The notes below the pieces were generated by a model that saw only the letters and a list, made by a program, of their open reading frames with translations, was not told where the DNA came from and searched no databases. 44,432 bases of DNA from RSA11 sp965652565. GTDB lineage: Bacteria; Actinomycetota; Thermoleophilia; Solirubrobacterales; 70-9. Numbering within the stretch: position 1 is the first letter of the stretch; every line of letters begins with the position of its first letter. Shown here one piece after another: positions 8,705 to 16,567 of the stretch. A program made the translations under genes and the position numbers. The stretch spans positions 1-44,432 of the forward strand of contig CBFGWL010000013.1 in NCBI GenBank assembly GCA_965652565.1. Reading direction: 5' to 3'.

Positions 8705-9739
8705 TCAGGCGTGCTCGCGCACGACCTCGCTGGCGGGCTTGTCGTCGCGCAGGCCCTTGAAAGTGGGCTGGCGCAGCGTGCCCTCGCGCGTCCACTCGGT
8801 GAATTCGACCTCGCAGACGAGCTGTGGCTCTACCCAGCGCAGGCCACCGCGCTCGCGAGCACGGGCCTTGTACTTCTCGCGCGGGTCCTCGCCGAGCTCG
8901 AACGGCATCTCGGCGCGCGCCAGCGGCTCGAGCAGCTCCCGCAGGCGGGTGAGCATCGCGTCGGTGAACCCGGTGCCGACGCCGCCCGCGTAGACGAGGC
9001 GCTGTGGCTGGCCGAGTCGTTCGGCGTCGCGCGGGGTCGCGTCCCAGTAGCCCACGAGCAGCGAGCCCACGCTGGAGCGGCGCGCGCCGTCGCCCGGCAT
9101 CCACCCACCGATCACGAACTCCTGGCGCAGCCGGGCGCGCACCTTGAGCCAGTCGTCGCTGCGCCGGCCGGGCGCGTAGCGGCTGCCCAGGCGCTTGCAG
9201 ACGATGCCCTCGAGGCCCTGCGCCTTGACCGCGACGAGGAAGTCGGCGCCGCTGCCGACGTGTTCGCCGGGGACGCGGTAGGCGTCGCCCTCGAGCTCGA
9301 GCCCGCGCAAGAGTTCGCGGCGGCGCTCGTACGGCACGTCGAGCAGGGACTCGCCGTCGAGCCAGAGCAGGTCGAAGATCACGTAGGTGACCGGCACCTC
9401 GGCCATGCGCCGGCGGATCACCTCCGGCTTGGTTAGCCCCATGCGCGGTTGCAGCGCCTGGAAGCTGGGTCGCCCCTCGGCGTCGAGCGCGACGATCTCA
9501 CCGTCGAAGACGGCCGATCGATCCGCGAGCGCGCCGGCGAGTTCGGTGAGCTCGGGGTAGCGCCGGGTCGCGTCCGCGCCGCTGCGGCTCGCGATCCGCA
9601 GCTCCCCGCGGTCGAGCAACGCGATCGCGCGCACGCCGTCCCATTTGAGCTCGAACGCCCAGCCGGGATCCGCCGGCGGCGCGTCGGCGGGCTTGGCGAG
9701 CATCGGCTCGATCTCTCGCGGGGACCTCGGCTGCTGCAT
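8705..9739 (-). CDS. ATP-dependent DNA ligase, LigD-ligase-domain type
   Basis: This 344-residue ligase seals breaks in NHEJ. The nucleotidyl-accepting lysine is K32 in ELKWDGVR, followed by the motifs SRSG, VFDGEIVALD, YVIFDLLWLDG, EGIVCKR and DWLKVR. The C-terminal OB fold ends WTREGTLRQPTFKGLRDDKP, typical of LigD-family ligases. Separate Pol and Lig genes replace the fused LigD of mycobacteria, and no phosphoesterase domain is seen. The start ATG 9739 was chosen because a longer open frame to 9901 only translates the palindromic repeats at 9804-9910. A CATAAT hexamer sits 7 bases before this ATG. Confidence 0.93.
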   Translation of the reverse strand: MQQPRSPREIEPMLAKPADAPPADPGWAFELKWDGVRAIALLDRGELRIASRSGADATRRYPELTELAGALADRSAVFDGEIVALDAEGRPSFQALQPRMGLTKPEVIRRRMAEVPVTYVIFDLLWLDGESLLDVPYERRRELLRGLELEGDAYRVPGEHVGSGADFLVAVKAQGLEGIVCKRLGSRYAPGRRSDDWLKVRARLRQEFVIGGWMPGDGARRSSVGSLLVGYWDATPRDAERLGQPQRLVYAGGVGTGFTDAMLTRLRELLEPLARAEMPFELGEDPREKYKARARERGGLRWVEPQLVCEVEFTEWTREGTLRQPTFKGLRDDKPASEVVREHA

Positions 9740-9746
9740 GCGGGCG

Positions 9747-9752
9747 ATTATG
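9747..9752 (-). promoter_or_regulatory. -10 box of the ligase gene (leaderless)
   Basis: CATAAT on the minus strand, 7 bases before the ATG at 9739, with no Shine-Dalgarno sequence. No clear -35 box is visible. Confidence 0.5.
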
Positions 9753-9803
9753 GGGCTTCCGGAGCGCGCCGACGGCCGAGCGGGAGTCGGCGCCCCCGAC
9801 TCG

Positions 9804-9910
9804 CGACTTCGCGATTTCGTGGGATCAACCAACAAGATCCCGAAGTCGCGAGTGCGCTGTTTTCGACTTCGCGATTGTGTGGGATCAACCAACAAGATCA
9901 CGAAGTCGCG
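9804..9910. repeat. Two tandem 47-base palindromic repeats, 60-base period
   Basis: Copies at 9804-9850 and 9864-9910 match at 44 of 47 bases and are exactly 60 bases apart. Each can fold: CGATTTCGtgGGATC pairs with GATCCCGAAGTCG around the loop AACCAACAA, and each copy carries a second left arm, CGACTTCG, just before. They sit in the divergent gap between the ligase and fetA genes. They resemble REP/BIME elements. Any function is unknown; they could also act as terminators or insulators. Confidence 0.85.
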
Positions 9911-9929
9911 CGGGCGCCGCCCGGGCGCC

Positions 9930-9935
9930 GATAAT
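9930..9935 (+). promoter_or_regulatory. -10 box of fetA (leaderless)
   Basis: GATAAT lies 7 bases before the GTG start at 9943, mirroring the CATAAT placed before the divergent ligase gene. No ribosome binding site is visible. Confidence 0.5.
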
Positions 9936-9942
9936 CGCCGCT

Positions 9943-10605
9943 GTGCTCTTCGAGTTGCGGGACGTTCACCTCGATCGCGCGGGCAAGCGCGTGTTGAACG
10001 GCGTGAGCGCGCGGCTGCCCGACGGGGCCACCTGTTTGGTGGGCCCCTCGGGCTCGGGGAAGTCGACGATCCTTCGCCTGCTCAACCGGCTCGCCGATCC
10101 CGACCGGGGCGTCGTGCTCTACCGGGGCCGCGACGTGCGCGAGCTCGAGCCCCGCGCCCTGCGGCGTGAGGTGGCGCTCGTGCCGCAGCTGCCGGCGCTC
10201 TTGCCCGGCACGGTCGCCGACAACGTCGCCTACGCCGCGGGACAGGCCGGGCACGAGCCGGAGGTCGAGCGCATGCTCACCCTCAGCGGGCTCGGCCCCG
10301 GCTACGCCGAACGCGATGCGGAGCGGCTGTCGGTCGGTGAGCGCCAGCGAGTGATGCTCGCCCGGGCCCTCGCCCTGCGACCCCGCGTGCTCCTTCTCGA
10401 TGAGCCGACGTCGGCGCTCGACCCGGACGCGCGCGCGGCGGTCGAGGCCACGCTGCGCGACCTCTCGCGGCGGCTCGGCATCGCGCGCGTCGTCGTCACC
10501 CATGACGAGGGGCAGGCGCGACGGCTCGCCGAGTGGATCGTGCGCGTCGAGGCTGGGCGGGCGATCGCCTGCGGGCCGGTGGGGGAGGTGCTTGCGAGCG
10601 GATGA
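9943..10605 (+). CDS. fetA: FetA-like ABC transporter ATP-binding protein
   Basis: This 220-residue ATPase of the FetA (YbbL) type powers the neighbouring FetB permease; the E. coli pair exports iron and improves peroxide resistance. It carries Walker A GPSGSGKST (K40), the Q-loop in VPQLPALLPGTVADN, signature LSVGERQRVMLARALAL, Walker B VLLLDEPTSALD and the H-loop THDEGQ. I chose GTG 9943 because VLFELRDVHLDRAGKR is the usual N-terminus; upstream codons run into the repeats. It overlaps fetB by ATGA. Iron export is inferred from the family and was not shown for this organism. Confidence 0.85.
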   Translation: MLFELRDVHLDRAGKRVLNGVSARLPDGATCLVGPSGSGKSTILRLLNRLADPDRGVVLYRGRDVRELEPRALRREVALVPQLPALLPGTVADNVAYAAGQAGHEPEVERMLTLSGLGPGYAERDAERLSVGERQRVMLARALALRPRVLLLDEPTSALDPDARAAVEATLRDLSRRLGIARVVVTHDEGQARRLAEWIVRVEAGRAIACGPVGEVLASG

Positions 10606-11378
10606 ACGGGCCGATCGACATCTCGCTGGGGGAGGTAGCGGCCAGCCTCGTGCTGATCGCGGTCGCGCTCGCGGTGTCGCGCTGGCGCGGCGCCGGCCTC
10701 GAGAACGACATCGTCGTCGCGGTATTCCGATCGTTCGTACAGCTCACGGCGATCGGCTACGTGATCCAAGCCATCTTCGACGAGGACAACCTCGCGCTCG
10801 TCCTCGCCCTGCTCGTCGTGATGGTCGGCTTCGGCGCGTTCACTGCCCGCGCCCGCGCGCGGAAGGTGCCCGACGTGCTCGGGCCGCTGATCGTCGCGCT
10901 CGGCCTCGCCGGCGCCCTCACCCTGGGGCTGGTCGTCGCGCTGGGGATCTTCGACCCGGAGCCCCGCTACCTCGTCCCGGTTGGTGGAATGGTGATCGGC
11001 AACGCGATGACGGCCGCGGCGGTGGCCCTGAACCGGCTCGGCGACGACATGCGCGACAAGGCCCCGCAAATCGAGGCGACGCTCGCGCTCGGTGCCAGCG
11101 CCGGCGAGGCGGCGGCGCCCGTGGTGCGCGCCAGCCTGCGCTCCGGGATGATCTCGCTCGTCGACTCGACGAAGACGACCGGGCTGATCTTCTTCCCGGG
11201 GACGATGGTCGGGATGCTCGTCGCCGGCGCGGAGCCCACCGACGCGGTGCGCCTGCAGCTGATCCTGCTGTGGGTGCTCCTGGGCAGCGTCGCGATCTCG
11301 GCCGTCGTCGCCACTGGCCTCGCCTACCGCGGGTTCTTCACGCCGGCGCATCAGCTGCGCGAGCCGCCGGAGGCGTAG
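10602..11378 (+). CDS. fetB: FetB-like (UPF0014) membrane permease
   Basis: This 258-residue protein has about seven membrane helices. The family blocks are visible: VVAVFRSFVQLTAIGYVIQAIF near residue 40-60, PVGGMVIGNAMTAAAVALNRL near 130-150, and STKTTGLIFFPGTMVGMLVAGAEP near 190-215. These define the FetB/YbbM family, the permease of the FetAB exporter linked to iron homeostasis. The ATG overlaps the fetA stop by four bases, giving strict coupling. It ends 28 bases before trpS, which has its own promoter-like sequence. Confidence 0.88.
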   Translation: MNGPIDISLGEVAASLVLIAVALAVSRWRGAGLENDIVVAVFRSFVQLTAIGYVIQAIFDEDNLALVLALLVVMVGFGAFTARARARKVPDVLGPLIVALGLAGALTLGLVVALGIFDPEPRYLVPVGGMVIGNAMTAAAVALNRLGDDMRDKAPQIEATLALGASAGEAAAPVVRASLRSGMISLVDSTKTTGLIFFPGTMVGMLVAGAEPTDAVRLQLILLWVLLGSVAISAVVATGLAYRGFFTPAHQLREPPEA

Positions 11379-11392
11379 CGGCGCGGGCCTAC

Positions 11393-11398
11393 TAGATT
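11393..11398 (+). promoter_or_regulatory. -10 box of trpS (leaderless)
   Basis: TAGATT, 8 bases before the GTG start at 11407. The gap to fetB is too short for a T-box or a leader peptide, so trpS does not seem attenuated here. Confidence 0.5.
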
Positions 11399-11406
11399 TC
11401 GCCGCC

Positions 11407-12408
11407 GTGAACGATCAGCTCCGCATCTTCAGCGGCATCCAACCCACCGGTCGCAAGCACCTCGGCAACTACATCGGCGCGATCCGCCAGTACGTCGAGG
11501 GCCAGGACCGCGGGGAGGCGATCTACTGCATCGTCGACCTGCACGCGCTCTCCGTGGCCTACGACCCCGCTGAGCTGCGCGAGCGTCTCTACGACACCGC
11601 GGCGATCCTGCTCGCCGCAGGCGTCGATCCCGAGCGCTGCATCCTCTTCCGCCAGTCCGACGTGCGCGAGCACACCGAGCTCACGTGGCTGCTCTCGGCG
11701 GTCACCTCGCACGGCGATCTCAACCGCATGCACCAGTTCAAGGACAAGTCGGCGAAGCAGCGTGAGCTGGTCTCCGCGGCGCTCTTCACCTACCCCGTGC
11801 TGATGGCGGCCGACGTGCTCGCCTACCGGGCCCACGAGGTGCCCGTCGGCGACGACCAGCGCCAGCACGTCGAGCTGATGCGCGAGATCGCGCGGCGCTT
11901 CAACGAGCGCTTCGGCGAGACGCTGGTCGTGCCCGAGCACCGCATACCGCCGGTCGGCGCGCGGATCATGGACCTCCAGGACCCGACCTCGAAGATGTCG
12001 ACCACGGGCGGCACGGAACAGGGCACGGTGCTCGTGCTCGACGAGCCGGACGCGATCGCCAAGAAGTTCCGCTCCGCCGTCACGGACTCGGGCGCCGAGG
12101 TGCGCCGCGGGCCCGGCAAGGAGGGCATCTCGAACCTGATCGAGATCCTCGCGGTGGTGCGCGGGGTCGAGCCGGAGGCGATCGAGCGGGAGTTCGAGGG
12201 GTCGGGCTACGGGGATTTCAAGAAGGCCGTCGCCGAGGCCGTGATCGACTACCTCTCCCCGGTGCGCGAGCGCTACACGGAGCTGCGCGGCGATGAGGCG
12301 GAGCTCGAGCGCCTGCTGGCCGTGGGCGCCGAGAAGGCGCGCGCCATCGCGGCCGGCGTCGTCGCCGACGTGCGCGACCGGATGGGCGTCGGCCCGCCTC
12401 GCGGCTGA
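11407..12408 (+). CDS. trpS: Tryptophanyl-tRNA synthetase
   Basis: Class I synthetase that charges tRNA-Trp (333 aa, normal length). The HIGH-type motif is GRKHLGNYIG near residue 15-25, a variant of GxLHLGNY. The KMSKS-type motif is KMSTT starting at K196. The fingerprints SGIQPTG and LMAADVLAYRAHEVPVGDDQRQHVEL are also present. The start is GTG 11407. It is followed by scpA after 88 bases, a neighbourhood seen in several actinobacteria. Confidence 0.96.
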   Translation: MNDQLRIFSGIQPTGRKHLGNYIGAIRQYVEGQDRGEAIYCIVDLHALSVAYDPAELRERLYDTAAILLAAGVDPERCILFRQSDVREHTELTWLLSAVTSHGDLNRMHQFKDKSAKQRELVSAALFTYPVLMAADVLAYRAHEVPVGDDQRQHVELMREIARRFNERFGETLVVPEHRIPPVGARIMDLQDPTSKMSTTGGTEQGTVLVLDEPDAIAKKFRSAVTDSGAEVRRGPGKEGISNLIEILAVVRGVEPEAIEREFEGSGYGDFKKAVAEAVIDYLSPVRERYTELRGDEAELERLLAVGAEKARAIAAGVVADVRDRMGVGPPRG

Positions 12409-12496
12409 GTCAGAAGGGCGGTTATCCGCGGCTTTCCGGCGTGTCGACCGCGCGGCGCTCCCGGAACCGACCGCACCCGACTCTAAGCTGCGCAGC

Positions 12497-13258
12497 GTGT
12501 CGGTAGCCGACCTCGACCTGGAGCTCGACGTCTTCGCGGGCCCGTTCGACCTGCTCATGGCGGTCGTGTTGCGCGAGGGGGTCAGTCTCGCCGAGGTCGA
12601 GCTGGGGGAGATCGTCGTCGCCTACATCGAGTACCTGGATGAGCAGGGCGAGCTCGACCTGGAGGCGGCCACCGAGTTCCTCGTCCTGATCGCGGCCCTT
12701 CTGGAGCTCAAGTCGCGCCTCTTGCTGCCGCAGGAGGAGACCGACGAGGAGCTGCAGGCGCTCGGCCCCGAGGAGGCGGCCGAGGAGCTGCTGGCGCGCA
12801 TGCTCGAGTACCGCCGCTACCGCGACGCCGCCCGCTGGCTCGCCGGACGCTACGCGGAGGGCTCGCGCTTCACCTACCGCTCGGCGCCGCTGCCGCCCGA
12901 GCTGCGGCGCGTCTCCTACGAGAGCGCCCAGCAGGCCTACGACCCCGACCGCCTCGCCGCGGCGATCGGCGACCTGCTGCGCACCCCGCCGGAGCCCGAC
13001 ACCTCGCACATCCGGCCGACCGTCTCGCTTGAGCGCCGGCTCGCGCTCCTGCGCCGCCTGCTCAGCGGCGGGGACGTCCTCGACTTCGACGAGGAGTTCG
13101 GGCGGGAGGACCGGCTCACGCAGGCGGTCACGATCTTCGCGCTGCTGGAGATGTACAAGCGCGGGGAGGCGACCTGGGAGCAGCCCGAGCTCTTCGGCCC
13201 GATCCGGATCACGCCGCGCCGCGACGGCGAGCCGGCGCGCGTGCGGGAGGTGGCCTAG
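12497..13258 (+). CDS. scpA: Segregation and condensation protein A
   Basis: Kleisin subunit that bridges SMC heads in the chromosome condensin complex (253 aa). The N-terminal motif ELDVFAGPFDLLMAVVLREGVSLAEVELGEIV is diagnostic, and the C-terminal winged-helix region (EEFGREDRLTQAVTIFALLEMYKRGEATWEQPELFGPI) binds the SMC cap side. GTG 12497 was chosen since the family motif starts ten residues later; TAAGCT (12484-12489) lies 7 bases upstream. scpB starts one base after its stop. Confidence 0.95.
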   Translation: MSVADLDLELDVFAGPFDLLMAVVLREGVSLAEVELGEIVVAYIEYLDEQGELDLEAATEFLVLIAALLELKSRLLLPQEETDEELQALGPEEAAEELLARMLEYRRYRDAARWLAGRYAEGSRFTYRSAPLPPELRRVSYESAQQAYDPDRLAAAIGDLLRTPPEPDTSHIRPTVSLERRLALLRRLLSGGDVLDFDEEFGREDRLTQAVTIFALLEMYKRGEATWEQPELFGPIRITPRRDGEPARVREVA

Positions 13259-13259
13259 C

Positions 13260-13835
13260 GTGGAGGTCCCGCAGCTCGAGCGCATCGTCGAGGCGTTGCT
13301 CTTCCTCTCGCCCGAGCCCGTCTCGCTGGCGGAGCTGGTCGAGGCGACGGATGCCACTGAGGCCGAGGTTGAGCGCGCGCTCGACGGGCTCTCCGGCCTG
13401 TGGGCGGAGGGCCGGCGCGGGCTCGTTCTGCGCGAGGTCGCCGGCGGCTACACGCTCGCGGCCGACCCGATCGCCGAGGAGGCGGCGCGTCGCCTGCTCG
13501 CCAAGCCCAAGACGCCGCCGCTCACGCAGGCGCAGGCCGAGACGCTCGCGATCGTCGCCTACCTGCAGCCGGTCTCGCGCCCCGAGATCGCCCGCATCCG
13601 CGGCGTCTCCGGCGAGTCGGCGGTGCAGACGCTTGTCGAGCGCGGGCTGATCGAGGAGTCGGGCCGGTCGCGCTTCGGCGCGGTGATCTACCGCACGACG
13701 GCGCTGTTCGAGCGGCTCTTCGGGCTCACCGGGCTCGACGCGCTGCCGGATCCGGCGCAGTTCGACCCGAGCCCCGAGGACGAGCGCGAGCTGCGCGAGC
13801 GCCTCCTCAAGGCGGGCGAGCAGCGCACCACCTGA
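13260..13835 (+). CDS. scpB: Segregation and condensation protein B
   Basis: ScpB (191 aa) consists of two winged-helix domains and forms a dimer that binds ScpA in the SMC-ScpAB complex. The motifs IVEALLFLSPEPVSLAEL (residues 6-23), LTQAQAETLAIVAYLQPVSRPEIARIRGV and YRTTALFERLFGLTGLDALP are characteristic. GTG 13260 directly follows scpA and needs translational coupling. The gene ends just before a 526-base stretch without genes that is filled with palindromic repeats. Confidence 0.95.
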   Translation: MEVPQLERIVEALLFLSPEPVSLAELVEATDATEAEVERALDGLSGLWAEGRRGLVLREVAGGYTLAADPIAEEAARRLLAKPKTPPLTQAQAETLAIVAYLQPVSRPEIARIRGVSGESAVQTLVERGLIEESGRSRFGAVIYRTTALFERLFGLTGLDALPDPAQFDPSPEDERELRERLLKAGEQRTT

Positions 13836-13920
13836 GCGCACTGGACGGCACCGTCGCGGGGCGGGTTCGTTCGCCCATCGCGTGGCCCGGGTTCGCAGCG
13901 TCTTTCGCGGTCTCGCGGGC

Positions 13921-14180
13921 GCGCCCTCGCGAATACGCAGTTACGACGACCCCATCGTCACGATCGCGACCTCGTGAACGCTCCCTGCGCGAATGCGCGC
14001 TTACGTTGATCCCATCGTCGCAACTGCGATCTCGCGCAACCGGGCGCCCGCGAGGCCGCGATTACGACGACCCATCGTCGTAACTGCGATCTCGTGAACG
14101 ACCCCGCCGCGAATACGCACTTACGTCGATCCCGTCGTCGTAACTGCGATCTCGCGCGGCCGGGCGCCCGCGAGTACGCA
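13921..14180. repeat. Array of four and a partial fifth 60-base palindromic repeats
   Basis: Units begin at 13921, 13981, 14041, 14101 and (truncated) 14161, an exact 60-base period. Each core folds as a hairpin; in the third unit TTACGACGA and TCGTCGTAA are a perfect 9-base stem around CCCA. Units 1 and 3 end CTCGTGAACG while units 2 and 4 end CTCGCGC, followed by CGGGCGCCCGCGAG, so there is a 120-base higher-order period. 60 bases is 20 codons, which keeps false open frames running through the array. This occupies most of the gap between scpB and rluB; I see no gene in it. Confidence 0.9.
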
Positions 14181-14187
14181 CCCAGGT

Positions 14188-14330
14188 TCGCGCCATCCTT
14201 CCTTCGCCGCTAACCCCGACACAGGCGCCACCACACACGCCGCGGCCACGCCGCCTCCAACACAGCACACCACCACACGCCGTCCACCACCCACACAGCG
14301 CGCCGGTCCCGCCGCGCCACCTCACGCCGA
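14188..14330 (-). other. Strand-biased C/A-rich (minus-strand G/T-rich) stretch next to the array
   Basis: On the plus strand 14213-14310 is nearly free of G apart from CG steps, with runs such as CACCACACACGCC; the minus strand is G/T-rich. Read on the minus strand it leads through GCGGCGAAGGA (14210-14200) and CGCGAAC into the palindromic array. The same order of modules appears on the plus strand at 44175-44432, so it is probably part of one composite dispersed element. No protein-coding signal is seen. Confidence 0.55.
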
Positions 14331-14361
14331 TCCGGCTCGCGTGGGCAGTAGCTTCGAGCGG

Positions 14362-15063
14362 ATGCGGCTTGCCAAGTACCTAGCCCACTGCGGCGTCGCC
14401 TCGCGGCGTGCGTCCGAGCGCCTGATCGCGGCGGGGCGCGTGCGCGTGGGCGGGGAGGTCGTCACCGACCCGGCCCGAGACGTGGACGAGCGCAGCGGGG
14501 TGGAGGTGGACGGCGAACCGGTGCGCCCCGAGCCGCGTGAGGTCTGGATGCTCAACAAGCCGCTCGGCGTGGTCTCGACCGCGCGCGACCCGGGCGGCAA
14601 CCCGACCGTCGTCGAGTTCGTCTCCTCGGCGCGGCGGCTCTACCCGGTCGGGCGCCTCGACGCCGACTCGACCGGGCTCATCCTGCTCACCAACGACGGC
14701 GAGCTGGCCAACCGCCTCACGCACCCGCGCTACGGCGTGCCGCGCACCTACAGGATCACCCTCAAGCGGGTCGTGAGCGGCTCGCAGATCCGCCGCCTCG
14801 CGCGCGGCGTGGAGCTCGAGGACGGGGTCACCCGGCCCGCGCGCGTGAACCGCACCGGCGCTCGCACGCTGGAGATCACGCTGCGCGAGGGGCGCAACCG
14901 GCAGGTGCGCCGCATGGCCGAGGCGGTCGGCAACGAAGTCGTCGCACTGCGCCGCGTTCGGTTCGGTTCGCTGCGCCTCGGGGGCCTGCCCGAGGGGGAG
15001 GCGCGCAAGCTCACGCGCGCCGAGATCGACGCGCTTTGGAAGGATTCGCGCCCCGATGGCTGA
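14362..15063 (+). CDS. rluB: Pseudouridine synthase, RluB/RsuA family
   Basis: This 233-residue enzyme isomerises a uridine in 23S rRNA (RluB type). An S4 RNA-binding domain spans residues 1-60 (MRLAKYLAHCGVASRRASERLI). The catalytic aspartate is D100 in GRLDADSTGLILLTNDGE, and the C-terminal REGRNRQVRRM motif follows. The ATG 14362 was preferred to GTG 14341 because the S4 domain begins there and TAGCTT lies 7 bases upstream. The scpA-scpB-rluB order is conserved in Gram-positive bacteria. It overlaps aroH by 8 bases. RsuA-type 16S activity cannot be excluded but is less likely in this context. Confidence 0.92.
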   Translation: MRLAKYLAHCGVASRRASERLIAAGRVRVGGEVVTDPARDVDERSGVEVDGEPVRPEPREVWMLNKPLGVVSTARDPGGNPTVVEFVSSARRLYPVGRLDADSTGLILLTNDGELANRLTHPRYGVPRTYRITLKRVVSGSQIRRLARGVELEDGVTRPARVNRTGARTLEITLREGRNRQVRRMAEAVGNEVVALRRVRFGSLRLGGLPEGEARKLTRAEIDALWKDSRPDG

Positions 15064-15430
15064 CGAGAGACTGTGGGCAGTGCGCGGCGCCGTGCAGGCC
15101 GAGCGCGATGAGGCGGACGCGATCCTGGCGGCGACGCGCGAGCTCGTCGGCGAGCTCATGGCCCGCAACGGGCTGGAGCCCGAGGCCTTCGTGAGCGTGA
15201 TCTTCACCGCCACCTCGGACCTCAACGCGCAGTTCCCCGCCGTCGCCGCGCGCGAGCTCGGCCTCGATCGCGTGCCGCTCTTGTGCGCGCGGGAGATGGA
15301 GGTGCCCGGTTCGATGCCGCGGGTGATCAGGCTGATGGCGCACTATTACGCGCCGGCCGACCACCAGCCCGCCCACACCTACATCGGCGAGACGCAGAAG
15401 CTGCGCGCCGACCTGCACGCGGCCCAGTGA
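15056..15430 (+). CDS. aroH: Chorismate mutase, AroH class
   Basis: Small trimeric chorismate mutase (124 aa) of the Bacillus AroH fold, converting chorismate to prephenate for Phe and Tyr. The active-site Arg in WAVRGAVQ (R10), the Glu/Met region REMEVPGSMPRVIR and the tyrosine in HTYIGETQKLR match the known B. subtilis catalytic set. ATG 15056 overlaps rluB by 8 bases; its own stop forms a GTGA with a possible alternative start of the next gene. It feeds TyrA and the aminotransferase encoded nearby. Confidence 0.95.
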   Translation: MADERLWAVRGAVQAERDEADAILAATRELVGELMARNGLEPEAFVSVIFTATSDLNAQFPAVAARELGLDRVPLLCAREMEVPGSMPRVIRLMAHYYAPADHQPAHTYIGETQKLRADLHAAQ

Positions 15431-15465
15431 GCGCCGCGCGCCGCCTCGCGATAATCAGCGACCGC

Positions 15466-16560
15466 ATGACCGTCAACTTCTCCGCCAAGCTCCAGCAGAT
15501 CCCCGGCTACGTCGCGGGCGTGCCCGCCGGCAAGGCTCCCGAGGCGATCGCCGCCGAGGACATCGCCCAGCTCGCCTCGAACGAGTCGCCGTACCCGCCG
15601 CACGCGGCGGTGACCGAGGCGATCGCTCGCGCCGCGACGGCGATGAACCGCTATCCGGATCCCTCCGGCACGCTCCTGCGCCAGCGCATCGCCGAGCGCC
15701 ACGACGTGGAGCCGGGCTCGATCGCGCTCGCCAACGGTTCGTGCGAGATCCTTCTCGCCGCCGCGCTCGCCCTGGGTGAGCCGGGCGCGGAGTTCGTCTA
15801 CGCGTGGCCCTCGTTCTCGATGTACCCGTACCTGGCGCCGCTCTCCGGCGCGCGCGAAATCCGGGTGCCGCTCACCGACTCCTACGAGCACGACCTCGAC
15901 GCGATGCTCACCGAGATCACGGCCGCCACCCAGCTCGTCCTCGTCTGCAACCCGAACAACCCCACCTCCACCCACATCTCCGCGGCGCGCATCGCGGAGT
16001 TCGTGGAGGCGGTGCCCGATCACGTCACGGTCATCCTCGACGAGGCCTACATCGACTTTCAGCTGAACGACGACCCCGACGCCACGGTCGATCTGTGGCG
16101 CCGCCACCACAACCTGGTCCTGCTTCGGACTTTCTCGAAGGCGTACGGGCTCGCGGGCCTGCGCGTGGGATACGCCCTGTGCTCGCCGGCGTTCCGCGCG
16201 GCGGTGGACGCCGTGCGCCAGCCCTTCAGCGTGAACGCGATCGCGCAGGCTGCCGCGGCGGAGGCTGTCCGCCACCAAGACGACGTGGTGCGGCGTGTCG
16301 AGCGCACGATCGTCGAGCGGGTCACCGTGCAGGAGGGCGTGCGCGAGCTCGGCCTGAACACCCCCGACTCGCACGCGAACTTCTCGTGGATCGAGCTCGG
16401 CGACGCCGAGCGCGAGCAGGAGATCGTCGCCGCGCTGCGCGAGGAGGGCATTGTCGTGCGCGCCGGCACGCCGCTGGGCGGGCCGGGACACGTCCGGGTG
16501 AGCTACGGGACCACGCAGCAGAATCAGCGGTTCTTGGAAGCGTTGAAGGCAGCGCTCTAG
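15466..16560 (+). CDS. hisC: Histidinol-phosphate / aromatic aminotransferase
   Basis: PLP-dependent fold-type I transaminase (364 aa). It shows LASNESPYPPH near the N-terminus, ANGSCEILL, NPNNPTSTHIS, DEAYIDF and the lysine K225 in RTFSKAYGLAGLRVGYA, then RAGTPLGGPGHVRVSYGT at the C-terminus. The fold belongs to HisC. The context (aroH directly upstream, aroF-tyrA-aroA downstream) makes an aromatic aminotransferase (actinobacterial Pat/HisC2 type) as likely as, or likelier than, histidine synthesis. Start: ATG 15466, with GATAAT 10 bases upstream; GTG 15427, overlapping the aroH stop, is an in-frame alternative adding 13 residues. Confidence 0.88.
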   Translation: MTVNFSAKLQQIPGYVAGVPAGKAPEAIAAEDIAQLASNESPYPPHAAVTEAIARAATAMNRYPDPSGTLLRQRIAERHDVEPGSIALANGSCEILLAAALALGEPGAEFVYAWPSFSMYPYLAPLSGAREIRVPLTDSYEHDLDAMLTEITAATQLVLVCNPNNPTSTHISAARIAEFVEAVPDHVTVILDEAYIDFQLNDDPDATVDLWRRHHNLVLLRTFSKAYGLAGLRVGYALCSPAFRAAVDAVRQPFSVNAIAQAAAAEAVRHQDDVVRRVERTIVERVTVQEGVRELGLNTPDSHANFSWIELGDAEREQEIVAALREEGIVVRAGTPLGGPGHVRVSYGTTQQNQRFLEALKAAL

Positions 16561-16567
16561 CGACCAG

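Noticed and set aside
9740..9901. 54-residue N-terminal extension of the ligase containing a repeated ILLVDPT motif
   Set aside because: It only translates the 47-base palindromic repeats, which keep frame because their period is 60 bases; ligase homology starts after ATG 9739.
11379..11406. T-box or leader peptide before trpS
   Set aside because: 28 bases is too short for either; a leaderless -10 box explains the region.
13921..14180. Possible CRISPR array
   Set aside because: The units are contiguous palindromes with no unique spacers, and no cas genes are present.
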